A stretch of 25,002 bases of DNA from DAOPYE01 sp035352715 (lineage in GTDB: Bacteria; Acidobacteriota; Holophagae; Holophagales; Holophagaceae). Numbering within the stretch: the first letter of the stretch is position 1; every line of letters begins with the position of its first letter. The notes below the pieces were generated by a model. That model worked only from the letters and a program-made list of their open reading frames with translations, ran no database searches and had not been told where the DNA came from. Position numbers and translations under genes: made by a program. Below are positions 8,193 to 15,579 of this stretch, in pieces. The stretch covers positions 1 through 25,002 of the forward strand of contig DAOPYE010000032.1 of NCBI GenBank assembly GCA_035352715.1, read 5' to 3'.

Positions 8193-8564
8193 GTGTCCTC
8201 CGTTACCATCTGCCGCCGCCGCCGCTTCGTCGCTGATCATTTTCATGACCTGCCCGGATTCCAGGAAGCCCGCCACGGACACAATTGGGAGCTGGAGGCC
8301 GAGGTCCTGGACCGGGACGCCTCTGCGGGTCATCCATCCGAGCGGCTGGCCGCGCGACTGGAAGCGCTGCTGGATCGCTGGATCCAGGATGTGGACTACA
8401 CGCTGTTGAACGATCAATCCGCGCTGGAGGGACGCAATCCCACAGCGGAAGCCCTGGCTGAATGGGCCTTTGGACACCTGGAGGCGAATGGTTTGGAGCC
8501 GCGCCGGGTCAAGGTGCGCGAAAAAGCCAACTACTGGGCCGCATGCGGGAGGATCCAGGCTTGA
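8193..8564 (+). CDS. 6-pyruvoyltetrahydropterin synthase/QueD-family protein, PTPS-III-like
   Basis: About 123 residues, the usual length for the fold. Zinc ligands are present: His16 in VADHFH and His28/His30 in HGHN. The family's catalytic Cys (QueD KCGRLHGH) is replaced by Gln24, but Glu25 gives ExxHGH, the signature I recall for PTPS-III, which can replace FolB dihydroneopterin aldolase in folate synthesis. The Asp-His pair of QueD (LDHHYLND) is here VDYTLLND, so His has become Tyr; the C-terminal Glu is kept (VKVREKANYW). It is therefore not a standard QueD. Start: GTG 8193 opens directly on the conserved strand; a TTG at 8160 would add 11 residues. Its TGA overlaps the TTG start of the next gene, which implies translational coupling. 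Confidence 0.82.
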   Translation: MSSVTICRRRRFVADHFHDLPGFQEARHGHNWELEAEVLDRDASAGHPSERLAARLEALLDRWIQDVDYTLLNDQSALEGRNPTAEALAEWAFGHLEANGLEPRRVKVREKANYWAACGRIQA

Positions 8565-10024
8565 GATCCATTGGTTTCCGTTGTGTTGCCGCCTTGACCG
8601 GGCTCCTGACCCTGGCGGCCTGTTCGCGCAAGACGCCGCCCGCCCCGTCATCCAGCGTATCGACGCCCAACGCGGAGGCCTCGGCCCCCTTGCAGCCCTG
8701 GACCTGGCACCGCCTGGGCGGTCTGCTGGTGGTCGAGGGCGAATTGGCCGCGCCCGGAGAGCTGAGGCTCAAGGGCAGGTACCTGGACGAGCGCCGCCAC
8801 GCAGAGTTCGGCCCCTTGCGCTGGGAGATGTACGCGCCGCCCGCGGGTGAGGTTGCCGTATTGACCCTCAACGGACATCTGATCTCCCGCTGGGATTTTG
8901 ATGCGCCTCCCCCGGAACTCGCGCCCGAGGTCCCGTCCCCAGCGCCGGTGTCAGCGCCGGTGCCTGCGCCAGCCCCCGCACCTGCACCCGCGCCGATCTC
9001 GAAGCCCAAACCGGCCCCGATCCCCCCTCCGCCCCCGGCGGCCAAGCCAGCACCCAAGCCATCTCCCAGGCCTGCGCCGGTTCCGAAACCCGCGCCAAGC
9101 CCGAAGCCGACCCCGAAACCGGCACCGAAGCCAGCGCCAGCGCCCAGGCCCGCCCCCAAACCTGCTCCGGCGCCCGCGCCCAAGCCGCCCATCTTGGTGC
9201 CCAGGCCCGCCCAGAATCCAGCTCGGCCCCCAGCCGCGCCTGCGGCATCCACGGCGACCGGATGGCCGGGTGCCGGCGAGGGATTGAATCTGCTGCGTGG
9301 CCCCAAGGGACGCCATCAGATCTGCCTGACCTTCGATGGCGGCTCGTCTTCGGAGGTGGCGGTGGATGTGCTGGACGCGCTGAAGGTGCACGGCATCCAC
9401 ACGACGTTCTTCCTGACCGGTGCGTTCATCCGCAAGTATCCCGACATCGTTCGCCGCATCGCGGCCGAGGGTCACGAGATCGGCAACCACACGCTGGATC
9501 ATCCCCACCTGGCGCCCAATTACCGCCGTGATCCGCGATGGACGAAGGAGCGTTTCCAGCAGGAGCTGATCCAGGCGGACGCCCTGCTGCTTCAATTGCT
9601 GGGCCGCCCGATGGATCCGTACTGGCGCGCGCCCTATGGCGAGCAGACCGCCGAACTGCGCCAGTGGGCGGAGGAACTGGGCTACCGCCACGTGGGTTGG
9701 AGCGAAGGCGCTGACACGCTGGACTGGGCCACGCCCAAGCAGCGCAAACTCTATCGCACGGGCGACGCCATTCTGGACCGCCTGCGCAATCGCATGGAGC
9801 GCAAGGACGGCGATGGGTTGATCGTGCTCATGCACCTGGGCAGCGAGCGTCCCGTGCAGGACCGGCCGGCCCGCGTGCTGGGTCCGTTCCTGGACCAGGC
9901 GATCCGCGATGGCTGGACCTTTGTGAACATCGGCGCCTATCTGCGTGAAAGCGGGAAGCCCGTCTGGAATCCCAGCCATCGCGTGGGGATGCTGGGGCGG
10001 GGATCCGGCGCGCCGAATCGCTGA
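8561..10024 (+). CDS. lipoprotein polysaccharide deacetylase (NodB domain) with Pro-rich tether
   Basis: About 487 residues. I choose TTG at 8561: GGGAGGA lies seven bases upstream, it overlaps the previous stop as TTGA, and it yields a lipoprotein signal ending in the lipobox LTLAAC. An ATG at 8543 would start ahead of this signal. After a small domain of about 90 residues comes a Pro/Ala/Lys tether at roughly residues 114-230 built on PAPKPAPKP-like units. The NodB homology domain follows: Asp259 in LTFDGG, His310 and His314 in NHTLDH, RAPYGEQ, then SEGADTLDW and LIVLMHLGSE. Such enzymes remove N- or O-acetyl groups from peptidoglycan or other glycans. The lipid anchor plus tether would place the catalytic domain well away from its membrane. 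The real substrate is unknown. The stop overlaps an ATG (TGATG) in the ftsK frame. Confidence 0.92.
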   Translation: MRSIGFRCVAALTGLLTLAACSRKTPPAPSSSVSTPNAEASAPLQPWTWHRLGGLLVVEGELAAPGELRLKGRYLDERRHAEFGPLRWEMYAPPAGEVAVLTLNGHLISRWDFDAPPPELAPEVPSPAPVSAPVPAPAPAPAPAPISKPKPAPIPPPPPAAKPAPKPSPRPAPVPKPAPSPKPTPKPAPKPAPAPRPAPKPAPAPAPKPPILVPRPAQNPARPPAAPAASTATGWPGAGEGLNLLRGPKGRHQICLTFDGGSSSEVAVDVLDALKVHGIHTTFFLTGAFIRKYPDIVRRIAAEGHEIGNHTLDHPHLAPNYRRDPRWTKERFQQELIQADALLLQLLGRPMDPYWRAPYGEQTAELRQWAEELGYRHVGWSEGADTLDWATPKQRKLYRTGDAILDRLRNRMERKDGDGLIVLMHLGSERPVQDRPARVLGPFLDQAIRDGWTFVNIGAYLRESGKPVWNPSHRVGMLGRGSGAPNR

Positions 10025-10064
10025 TGGCGACCCCCACCCAGCCACGCAAGCCCAGGGCCCGCGC

Positions 10065-10070
10065 TAGACT
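10065..10070 (+). promoter_or_regulatory. possible -10 element upstream of ftsK
   Basis: TAGACT followed by GGAG, 22 bases before the preferred GTG start. No convincing -35 is seen 16-18 bases upstream. If real, ftsK is transcribed separately from the deacetylase gene. Confidence 0.25.
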
Positions 10071-10092
10071 GGAGCCTTCTACGGGAGGTGGC

Positions 10093-12924
10093 GTGAAGGG
10101 CATGGGCAAGATCCTGCTGCAGATCCTGGCAGGCTTTTTTGCCCTGGCGATGCTGTTTTCACTGCTCGGCTTCCATCCCAACGACCCCTGCCCGCCCTTT
10201 TCCCAGGGCCAGGTGGGCGACAACATCGGCAACATGTGCGGCCTTATCGGCGCCTATGTGGCGGGCTTCTTCCAGACGTTGGTGGGCGTCGGGGCCTGGA
10301 TCATCCCCCTCTACATCCTGTGGGAGTGCTTCCCCATCGCGGATCACCGTTGGCTGAAGCGTGTCGCCTGGGTGGGATTGGCGCTTTCCCTGTGGACGGT
10401 CCTGGGCGCGTTTGGGCATCGGGCCGCGCCGCTGGCCGACGGCCAACCGGGCAGCCCGTGGCGCTGGGGCGGATGGATCGGCTCGGCGCTCTGGCCCCTG
10501 TTGCGCAAGACCTTTGGCCCCGTGGGGCTGGCCCTGGTCCTGAGCCTAGTGATGCTCGTCGCGGCGCTGATCCTGGCGCCCGTGCTCACCCGCGCCTTTG
10601 GATCGCTGATGCACCGCTGGCTGGGCGAGAAGGCCTGGCCCTGGTTCAAGCCCATGCCGGGCCGCGGCGTTCGGGGCTTCCTGAAGACCATCCAGCGCCC
10701 CTTCCTGGGCTGGAATTCCCGGAAAGCGCTGGTGCCGGATCTGGATGCTTCCGATATGCGGGAGCTGGGACGGATGGAGGATCAGCGCCTTCAGGAGCAG
10801 GAGAGCATGGAGGCCCTGGACCGCGCGGAGCGCGAGGCCAGGGATTACCGCAAGGCCCACAAGGGAATGCCGCCTGAACTGGGTCTGCCCGTCATCCACT
10901 CCATGCGTCTGGACACGCCCCGCATCGAGATTCCCGAGAACGAATCCCCCTGGAGCCGGACGCCGTCCGAGCCCATCTCCATCTCCATCGGTGGCTCGGC
11001 CGAGCTGGATCCTGGCCTGACGCTGGATCAGCCCTTCGGCATTTCCAGATCCTGGACGCAGGACGCCTCGCTGGTGATTGGCGAGACCCTGAAGACGCCG
11101 GATCAGGAACTGCCGCCGCCCGTGCTGCTGAGGGATCTTCCCCCGCCGCCCCCGCCCAAGCCGCAGCTGGTCGAGCCCATCCGGGTGCAGGACCGTTTCG
11201 GGCGCACGGTGGAACAGCAGCCGCTGGGCCTGACGGAACCCACGCCCCACATCCCGCTTCCGGAACTGCCCTCGATCTCATCGCCTTCCATTCGTCCAGC
11301 CGCCTCTGGCGCGATCCCGCCCCAGAGATCCTCCGGCCGCATGCACACGGATCCCTCGTCCCGACGCGAGACCCGCTCCATGCCCCAGTCCGGGGCTTCG
11401 TCCACGCACCTGAACCCGGGCATCACGGATCGGGTGGAGTTGCCTCCGCGCCGCTTGTTTGATCCGCCCAGCGCCGAGCAGCAGGTGGATTTCCAGTCGC
11501 TGGATCTCACCCGCGAACTGATTGGACAGAAACTGTCCGAATTCAAGGTGAAGGGCCAGATGGTCGGCATGCAGCCGGGGCCCGTGGTGACGGTCTACGA
11601 ATTCCAGCCCGATCCCGGCGTGCCGCTGTCCAAGGTCATGAACATGGAAGAGGATCTGGCCCTGGGGCTGAAGGCCGAGAAGGTCCGCATCGATCGCATC
11701 GCGGGCAAGAACCTTGTGGGCATCGAGGTGCCCAACGCGCGCCGCCAGGTCATCAGCTTCCGCGAAGTGGTGGATAGCCCCGTCTTCCGCGACCCCGCGA
11801 GCAAGGACGGCGGCAACATGCTGACCTTGGCTCTGGGCAAGGACATCGCGGGACATCCCGTGGTCAGCGATCTGGCCAAGATGCCCCACCTGCTGATCGG
11901 CGGTTCCACCGGCAGCGGCAAGTCCGTGGGTGTGAACGCCATGATCTGTTCCATCCTGCTGCGCGCCCTGCCCAGCGAGGTAAAGCTGATCCTGGTGGAT
12001 CCAAAGATGGTCGAGATGGGCATCTACGAGGACATCCCGCACCTCTGGGCGCCCGTGGTCACGGACATGAAAGAGGCGGGCCGCGTGCTCAAGTGGGTCG
12101 TGGCGCAGATGGAAGACCGCTACCGGCGTCTGGCCCTGATGTCCGTGCGCAACCTGGAAGGCTTCAACGCCAAGATCGCGGAGGCGGGCGGCAGCATTGA
12201 TCTGAGCGATCGCACGCCCAATCCGCGCTGGCCCGATCGCCCCACCTTCCTGGAGCCGCTCCCCTACGTCGTCGTCATCATCGACGAGCTGGCGGATCTG
12301 ATGATGGTTGCCCGCGCCGAGGTCGAGGAGAGCATCGCCCGCATCGCCCAGAAAGCCCGCGCCGTGGGCATCCACCTGGTGCTGGCCACCCAGCGACCCA
12401 GCGTCGATATCGTCACCGGCGTCATCAAGGCCAATCTGCCAGCGCGTTTGAGCTACCGCGTGAACACCAAGATCGATAGCCGGACCATCCTGGACAGCGG
12501 CGGCGGCGAGCAACTGTTGGGCAAGGGCGACGCCCTGTTCCTGGCTCCCGGGAACTCCCGCGCCCGGCGCATCCACGCGCCGCTGATCACCGAGGACGAG
12601 ATCCTGCGACTGGTGAGCTGGCTGAAGGAGCGCGGCAAGCCCGACTTCAACCAGGCCCTCCTCAACGCCATGGACGCCGACGAGGAAGCCGCCGCCGCCG
12701 ATGCGGACGACGATGGGACCGGCGGCAGCGGCGACGATATCTACGATCGCGCCCTGGCCGTGATCAAGCGCGAGCGCAAGGCCAGCACCAGCCTGCTCCA
12801 GCGCAAGCTCAATATCGGATACGGCCGCGCCGCCCGCCTCATCGACCGGATGGAGGACGAAGGCCTGGTCGGCCCCGACCGCGGAGCCGGAAAGCCCCGA
12901 GAGGTGTACGCGCCGGAGGAGTAA
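10093..12924 (+). CDS. ftsK: DNA translocase FtsK/SpoIIIE
   Basis: About 943 residues. Four membrane helices lie in the first 180 residues (LLQILAGFFALAMLFSLLGF onward), then a Pro-rich linker with charged and Ser-rich stretches to about residue 460. The RecA-like motor follows, with Walker A GGSTGSGKS (Lys610) and Walker B VVIIDELADLMM (Asp731). The C-terminal gamma winged helix (YDRALAVIKRERKASTSLLQ, GYGRAARLIDRMEDEGLVGP) reads polar sequences on the chromosome. It pumps DNA at the closing septum and helps resolve dimers with Xer recombinases. The GTG at 10093 has GGGAGGT four bases upstream; an ATG at 10024 that overlaps the previous stop is the alternative and would add 23 basic residues. 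All three expected modules are intact. Confidence 0.97.
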   Translation: MKGMGKILLQILAGFFALAMLFSLLGFHPNDPCPPFSQGQVGDNIGNMCGLIGAYVAGFFQTLVGVGAWIIPLYILWECFPIADHRWLKRVAWVGLALSLWTVLGAFGHRAAPLADGQPGSPWRWGGWIGSALWPLLRKTFGPVGLALVLSLVMLVAALILAPVLTRAFGSLMHRWLGEKAWPWFKPMPGRGVRGFLKTIQRPFLGWNSRKALVPDLDASDMRELGRMEDQRLQEQESMEALDRAEREARDYRKAHKGMPPELGLPVIHSMRLDTPRIEIPENESPWSRTPSEPISISIGGSAELDPGLTLDQPFGISRSWTQDASLVIGETLKTPDQELPPPVLLRDLPPPPPPKPQLVEPIRVQDRFGRTVEQQPLGLTEPTPHIPLPELPSISSPSIRPAASGAIPPQRSSGRMHTDPSSRRETRSMPQSGASSTHLNPGITDRVELPPRRLFDPPSAEQQVDFQSLDLTRELIGQKLSEFKVKGQMVGMQPGPVVTVYEFQPDPGVPLSKVMNMEEDLALGLKAEKVRIDRIAGKNLVGIEVPNARRQVISFREVVDSPVFRDPASKDGGNMLTLALGKDIAGHPVVSDLAKMPHLLIGGSTGSGKSVGVNAMICSILLRALPSEVKLILVDPKMVEMGIYEDIPHLWAPVVTDMKEAGRVLKWVVAQMEDRYRRLALMSVRNLEGFNAKIAEAGGSIDLSDRTPNPRWPDRPTFLEPLPYVVVIIDELADLMMVARAEVEESIARIAQKARAVGIHLVLATQRPSVDIVTGVIKANLPARLSYRVNTKIDSRTILDSGGGEQLLGKGDALFLAPGNSRARRIHAPLITEDEILRLVSWLKERGKPDFNQALLNAMDADEEAAAADADDDGTGGSGDDIYDRALAVIKRERKASTSLLQRKLNIGYGRAARLIDRMEDEGLVGPDRGAGKPREVYAPEE

Positions 12925-12949
12925 GGGCGCTTCGATCCCGCCGCGTCGG

Positions 12950-12978
12950 TTGTTCCATTGGGATCCGCGCGCGATGAT
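12950..12978 (+). promoter_or_regulatory. candidate promoter for deoC
   Basis: TTGTTC (12950-12955), a 17-base spacer and GATGAT (12973-12978), in the 60-base interval after ftsK. The ATG at 12985 would be at or next to the transcription start. The match to consensus is modest. Confidence 0.3.
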
Positions 12979-12984
12979 CGAGGC

Positions 12985-13815
12985 ATGGATATGGACCCGC
13001 TCGCCCTCGCCTCTGAAGTCATCCAGCGTCTCTCGGATACGCCGCATCCGGCGCGGCCGCAGCTCCTCGCCTGCGCGGGGGACCAAGCCGTGCTGCGCGA
13101 TGGAGACGGCGTTCGTGTGGTGCGCGCCTCAGAGGTGCCCGAAAGCCTGGATCTGTCGCCCCTCATCGACCATACGCTACTGCGCGCGGATGCGCGTCGT
13201 GACGAGATCGAGCGCCTGTGCGACGAGGCGCGACATCATGGTTTCGCTTCCGTGTGCGTCAACGCGCTGTGGGTGGAATCCTGCGCGCAGCGCCTGCAGG
13301 GCAGCCCCGTGCGTGTCTGCACCGTCGTGGGTTTTCCCCTGGGCGCCGCCCTGCCGCAGATCAAGGCCCAGGAGGCGCGCGAAGCCTACCGCCTGGGTGC
13401 GCGGGACATCGATATGGTGCTGGCGCTGGGACTGGTCAAATCCGGGGATTGGCGCGGCGTGCGCCGGGATATGGCGGCGGTGCGCAGCGCCGTGCCCGAC
13501 GCCTGCGTGAAGCTCATCCTGGAGACGTGCCTGCTGACGGATGAGGAAAAGCGCGTCGCCTGCGATCTTGCGCTGGACGAGGGCCTGGATTTCGTGAAGA
13601 CATCCACCGGGTTTTCCAAAGGCGGGGCGACGATATCTGATGTGTGCCTGATGCGCCAAGCCGTGGGTACCCGCGCCGGCGTCAAGGCCTCGGGCGGGAT
13701 CCGGACCTATGGGGATGCCCTGGCCATGGTGAAGGCGGGCGCGACGCGCCTGGGTCTCTCCAGCTCCCTGGCCGTGGTCCAGGGCGGCTCCGCCCAAGCT
13801 ACGACAGGCTATTGA
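12985..13815 (+). CDS. deoC: deoxyribose-phosphate aldolase
   Basis: About 276 residues. It cleaves 2-deoxyribose-5-phosphate to acetaldehyde and glyceraldehyde-3-phosphate in deoxynucleoside catabolism. The class I aldolase signature is complete: LIDHTLL at the first strand, Cys in SVCVNALWV, CTVVGFPLGA, the Asp of DIDMVLALG, the Schiff-base Lys205 in DFVKTSTGFS and the second Lys in GVKASGGIRT. The usual DERA core starts near LIDHTLL, so about 55 residues at the N-terminus are extra (LACAGDQAVLRDGDGVRVVR looks like short beta strands). Starts at 12985 and 12991 are both possible; GAGG at 12980 suits 12991, while a leaderless transcript suits 12985. No other deo genes are adjacent. Confidence 0.95.
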   Translation: MDMDPLALASEVIQRLSDTPHPARPQLLACAGDQAVLRDGDGVRVVRASEVPESLDLSPLIDHTLLRADARRDEIERLCDEARHHGFASVCVNALWVESCAQRLQGSPVRVCTVVGFPLGAALPQIKAQEAREAYRLGARDIDMVLALGLVKSGDWRGVRRDMAAVRSAVPDACVKLILETCLLTDEEKRVACDLALDEGLDFVKTSTGFSKGGATISDVCLMRQAVGTRAGVKASGGIRTYGDALAMVKAGATRLGLSSSLAVVQGGSAQATTGY

Positions 13816-13863
13816 GAGCCTGATAATCGAACCTGGGGTGCGTGATCCTGCGAGCGATGCCGC

Positions 13864-14865
13864 CTATTCCGAGGCCGTTTTCACGAGGGGCCGCTTGAAT
13901 GGCACGATGCGGCTGCGCGAAGCCGCGGGCGCAGCGCCGCTTGCGTGGCAAGTGAGGCAGCTCTGCAGATTGGGGTTGTCCATGTGCCGCCAGTAGACGC
14001 GGGCTTCGCCGCCCACTTCGGCGCGACGGGCCTCGGGCACGCGGGGCCAGTAGAAGGTCAGGTCCGGCTTGCCGTCGGCTTTCACTTCCAGCGCGTACAG
14101 CGGTCCCGCTTCGGAGCCGGGACGCCCCCAGCGATCTTCCTGGCTGCTCATGACGACGAAGGAGCCTGGAGGCAGCGGCGCGCCGGTACGGTAGGCGGGT
14201 GCGGCGGCGGCGTTGGCCCAGACGCGGATCCAGCGGTTGCCGTGGGGGGCGGATTTCACCGGCTCCGCGTGCATGGGATCCAGGGAGAGATAGTCCAGGG
14301 CGCGGGTCGGCGCCTGGGCTTCGGGGTCTTCGGCGTTCCTGGGATCGCTGGGTGCCGGGGCAGGGATGGGGGGCTGTTCCGCCGGCGCTGCCGCGATGGG
14401 GCGGGCACTACCCGGATGGGGCCATCCCGTGAGCTTGATGGCGTACCAGGCACCCGTGAGGGTGGCCGCCGACCACAGCAGGCCCAGGAACAGTGGCAGC
14501 ACGCCAAAGCCTTGGTAGTCCTCGCGCTTGCGTCCTGCGACGCGGAGATACAGCACGCTGAGCGCCAGGTTTGCGGCCATCAGCGCCTGGTGATAGCGCA
14601 AGCCCGCCGACGCGGAGCGCGGCGCCCAGAAACCCTCGGGCGCGATCAACCCCTGGGATCGGGCCCACAGGATGCCGCTGAAGGCCGCAGCCAATCCGCT
14701 CAGCAGGCCCAACCACCCCAGATACCTGCAGGTGGTCCACCAGGGTCGGATGCCCCTGCCTGGTCGCTGGCTGGCCGCAAGCGCCCAGGGCAACGCCAGC
14801 GCGACCCCAATAGGGAGGTGGGCAAGCAGAGGGTGACTGGCGGCAATCCACTCCGTCCACGGCAT
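13864..14865 (-). CDS. membrane protein: DUF2231-like domain fused to CxxCH cytochrome P460-like domain
   Basis: 333 residues. The first 150 hold four membrane helices beginning HPLLAHLPIGVALALPW, the style of DUF2231 membrane proteins, with a second conserved-looking His in LRYHQALMAANLAL. A Pro/Ala-rich linker (about 155-190) leads to a soluble C-terminal domain with LDYLSLDP, RVWANAAAAPAY, LPPGSFVVMSSQ, LYALEVKADGKPDLTFYW and CLTCH near the end. That order resembles cytochrome P460-type domains (Gly-Pro-rich start, strand with Lys, terminal C-x-x-C-H haem site). The topology should place the haem outside the cytoplasm. The start has AAGGAG nine bases upstream. It is convergent with deoC and divergent from gmhA. 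A redox role is inferred; the partner is unknown. Both domain calls are from motif memory. Confidence 0.75.
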   Translation of the reverse strand: MPWTEWIAASHPLLAHLPIGVALALPWALAASQRPGRGIRPWWTTCRYLGWLGLLSGLAAAFSGILWARSQGLIAPEGFWAPRSASAGLRYHQALMAANLALSVLYLRVAGRKREDYQGFGVLPLFLGLLWSAATLTGAWYAIKLTGWPHPGSARPIAAAPAEQPPIPAPAPSDPRNAEDPEAQAPTRALDYLSLDPMHAEPVKSAPHGNRWIRVWANAAAAPAYRTGAPLPPGSFVVMSSQEDRWGRPGSEAGPLYALEVKADGKPDLTFYWPRVPEARRAEVGGEARVYWRHMDNPNLQSCLTCHASGAAPAASRSRIVPFKRPLVKTASE

Positions 14866-14915
14866 GGCTGGATGATCTCCTTAACTCAGGGCAGCAGAAC
14901 CACTTTGACATCCCT

Positions 14916-14924
14916 TGCTATATT
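14916..14924 (+). promoter_or_regulatory. extended -10 promoter for gmhA-hemW
   Basis: TGC-TATATT is an extended -10 element matching five of six bases, 90 bases before gmhA. A perfect TTGACA lies at 14905-14910 but only 8 bases upstream, too close to serve as its -35. A short inverted repeat, GGGAA-AA-TTCCC (14939-14950), falls in the early leader and could be an operator or hairpin. Confidence 0.5.
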
Positions 14925-15013
14925 TTGTCTGGATTCCTGGGAAAATTCCCGGGTTTCGGGTTTGGCCCCCCTGTCCTTGTCTTCCTTCCGCCCTTTGCGA
15001 GATCGGTCGTCCC

Positions 15014-15577
15014 ATGAAAAATCTGCTCTTGGCCCATGTTCAAGCCTCCACCGCCCTGCGAGAGGCCTTCTTCGCCGAAGCCATGGATGACCTCGTCTCC
15101 CAGGGCGAGGACATGGCCGAGCGCCTGAAGCGCGGATGCCGGATCCTGGTCTGTGGCAACGGCGGCAGCGCTGCGGACGCGCAGCACTTCGCGGCAGAGC
15201 TTTCCGGCCGCTACGTGAAGGAGCGCCGCGCCCTCGCTGGCATCGCACTGACGACGGACACCTCAGTGCTGACCGCCGTCAGCAACGACTACGGATTCGA
15301 TCATGTATTCAGCCGCCAGGTCGAAGCCCTGGGCCGTCCCGGCGATCTGCTGGTCGGCATCAGCACCTCGGGCAATAGCGCCAACGTGCTGCGCGCCGTC
15401 GAAAGTGCCAAGGCTCTGGGCCTGAAGACCCTCGGGCTACTGGGTCGCGATGGCGGCAAGCTGAAGGATCTCTGCGACGAGGCGCTGGTGGTGCCGAGCC
15501 CCGTCACCGCGCGGGTGCAGGAGGTGCACCAGATGATCTACCACTTCTGGTGCGAAATCATCGACGCGCAATTCTGA
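15014..15577 (+). CDS. gmhA: phosphoheptose isomerase (SIS domain)
   Basis: 187 residues, close to E. coli GmhA (192). It converts sedoheptulose-7-phosphate to D-glycero-D-manno-heptose-7-phosphate, the first step to ADP-heptose for the LPS core. Motifs in order: CGNGGSAADAQHFAAELSGR with the metal-binding His and Glu, LTAVSNDYGFDHVFSRQV, the SIS phosphate site GISTSGNSANVLRA, and QEVHQMIYHFWCE with the later metal ligands. A related SIS family, DiaA, is shorter in these motifs; GmhA is the better fit. The ATG at 15014 is where similarity begins; the ribosome site is weak (GAGAT further upstream). It is followed after two bases by hemW, so the two are probably one transcript. No other heptose genes are in the window. 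Confidence 0.92.
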   Translation: MKNLLLAHVQASTALREAFFAEAMDDLVSQGEDMAERLKRGCRILVCGNGGSAADAQHFAAELSGRYVKERRALAGIALTTDTSVLTAVSNDYGFDHVFSRQVEALGRPGDLLVGISTSGNSANVLRAVESAKALGLKTLGLLGRDGGKLKDLCDEALVVPSPVTARVQEVHQMIYHFWCEIIDAQF

Positions 15578-15579
15578 GG

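Noticed and set aside
8902..9250. Repetitive GC-rich tract as a CRISPR or DNA-level repeat array
   Set aside because: The periodicity is that of in-frame Pro-Ala-Lys codons with degenerate third positions; no fixed spacer or repeat unit.
10024..10092. ATG overlapping the deacetylase stop as the ftsK start
   Set aside because: Possible, but without a clear ribosome site; GTG 10093 follows GGGAGGT and leads straight into the first membrane helix.
11278..13086. 602-codon open frame antisense to ftsK
   Set aside because: Low-complexity His/Gln/Asp-rich translation with no motifs; ftsK on the other strand is unambiguous.
14905..14924. TTGACA and TATATT as a standard -35/-10 pair
   Set aside because: The spacer is only 8 bases. 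The -10 is kept as an extended -10; a sigma-54 reading also fails on GG/GC spacing.
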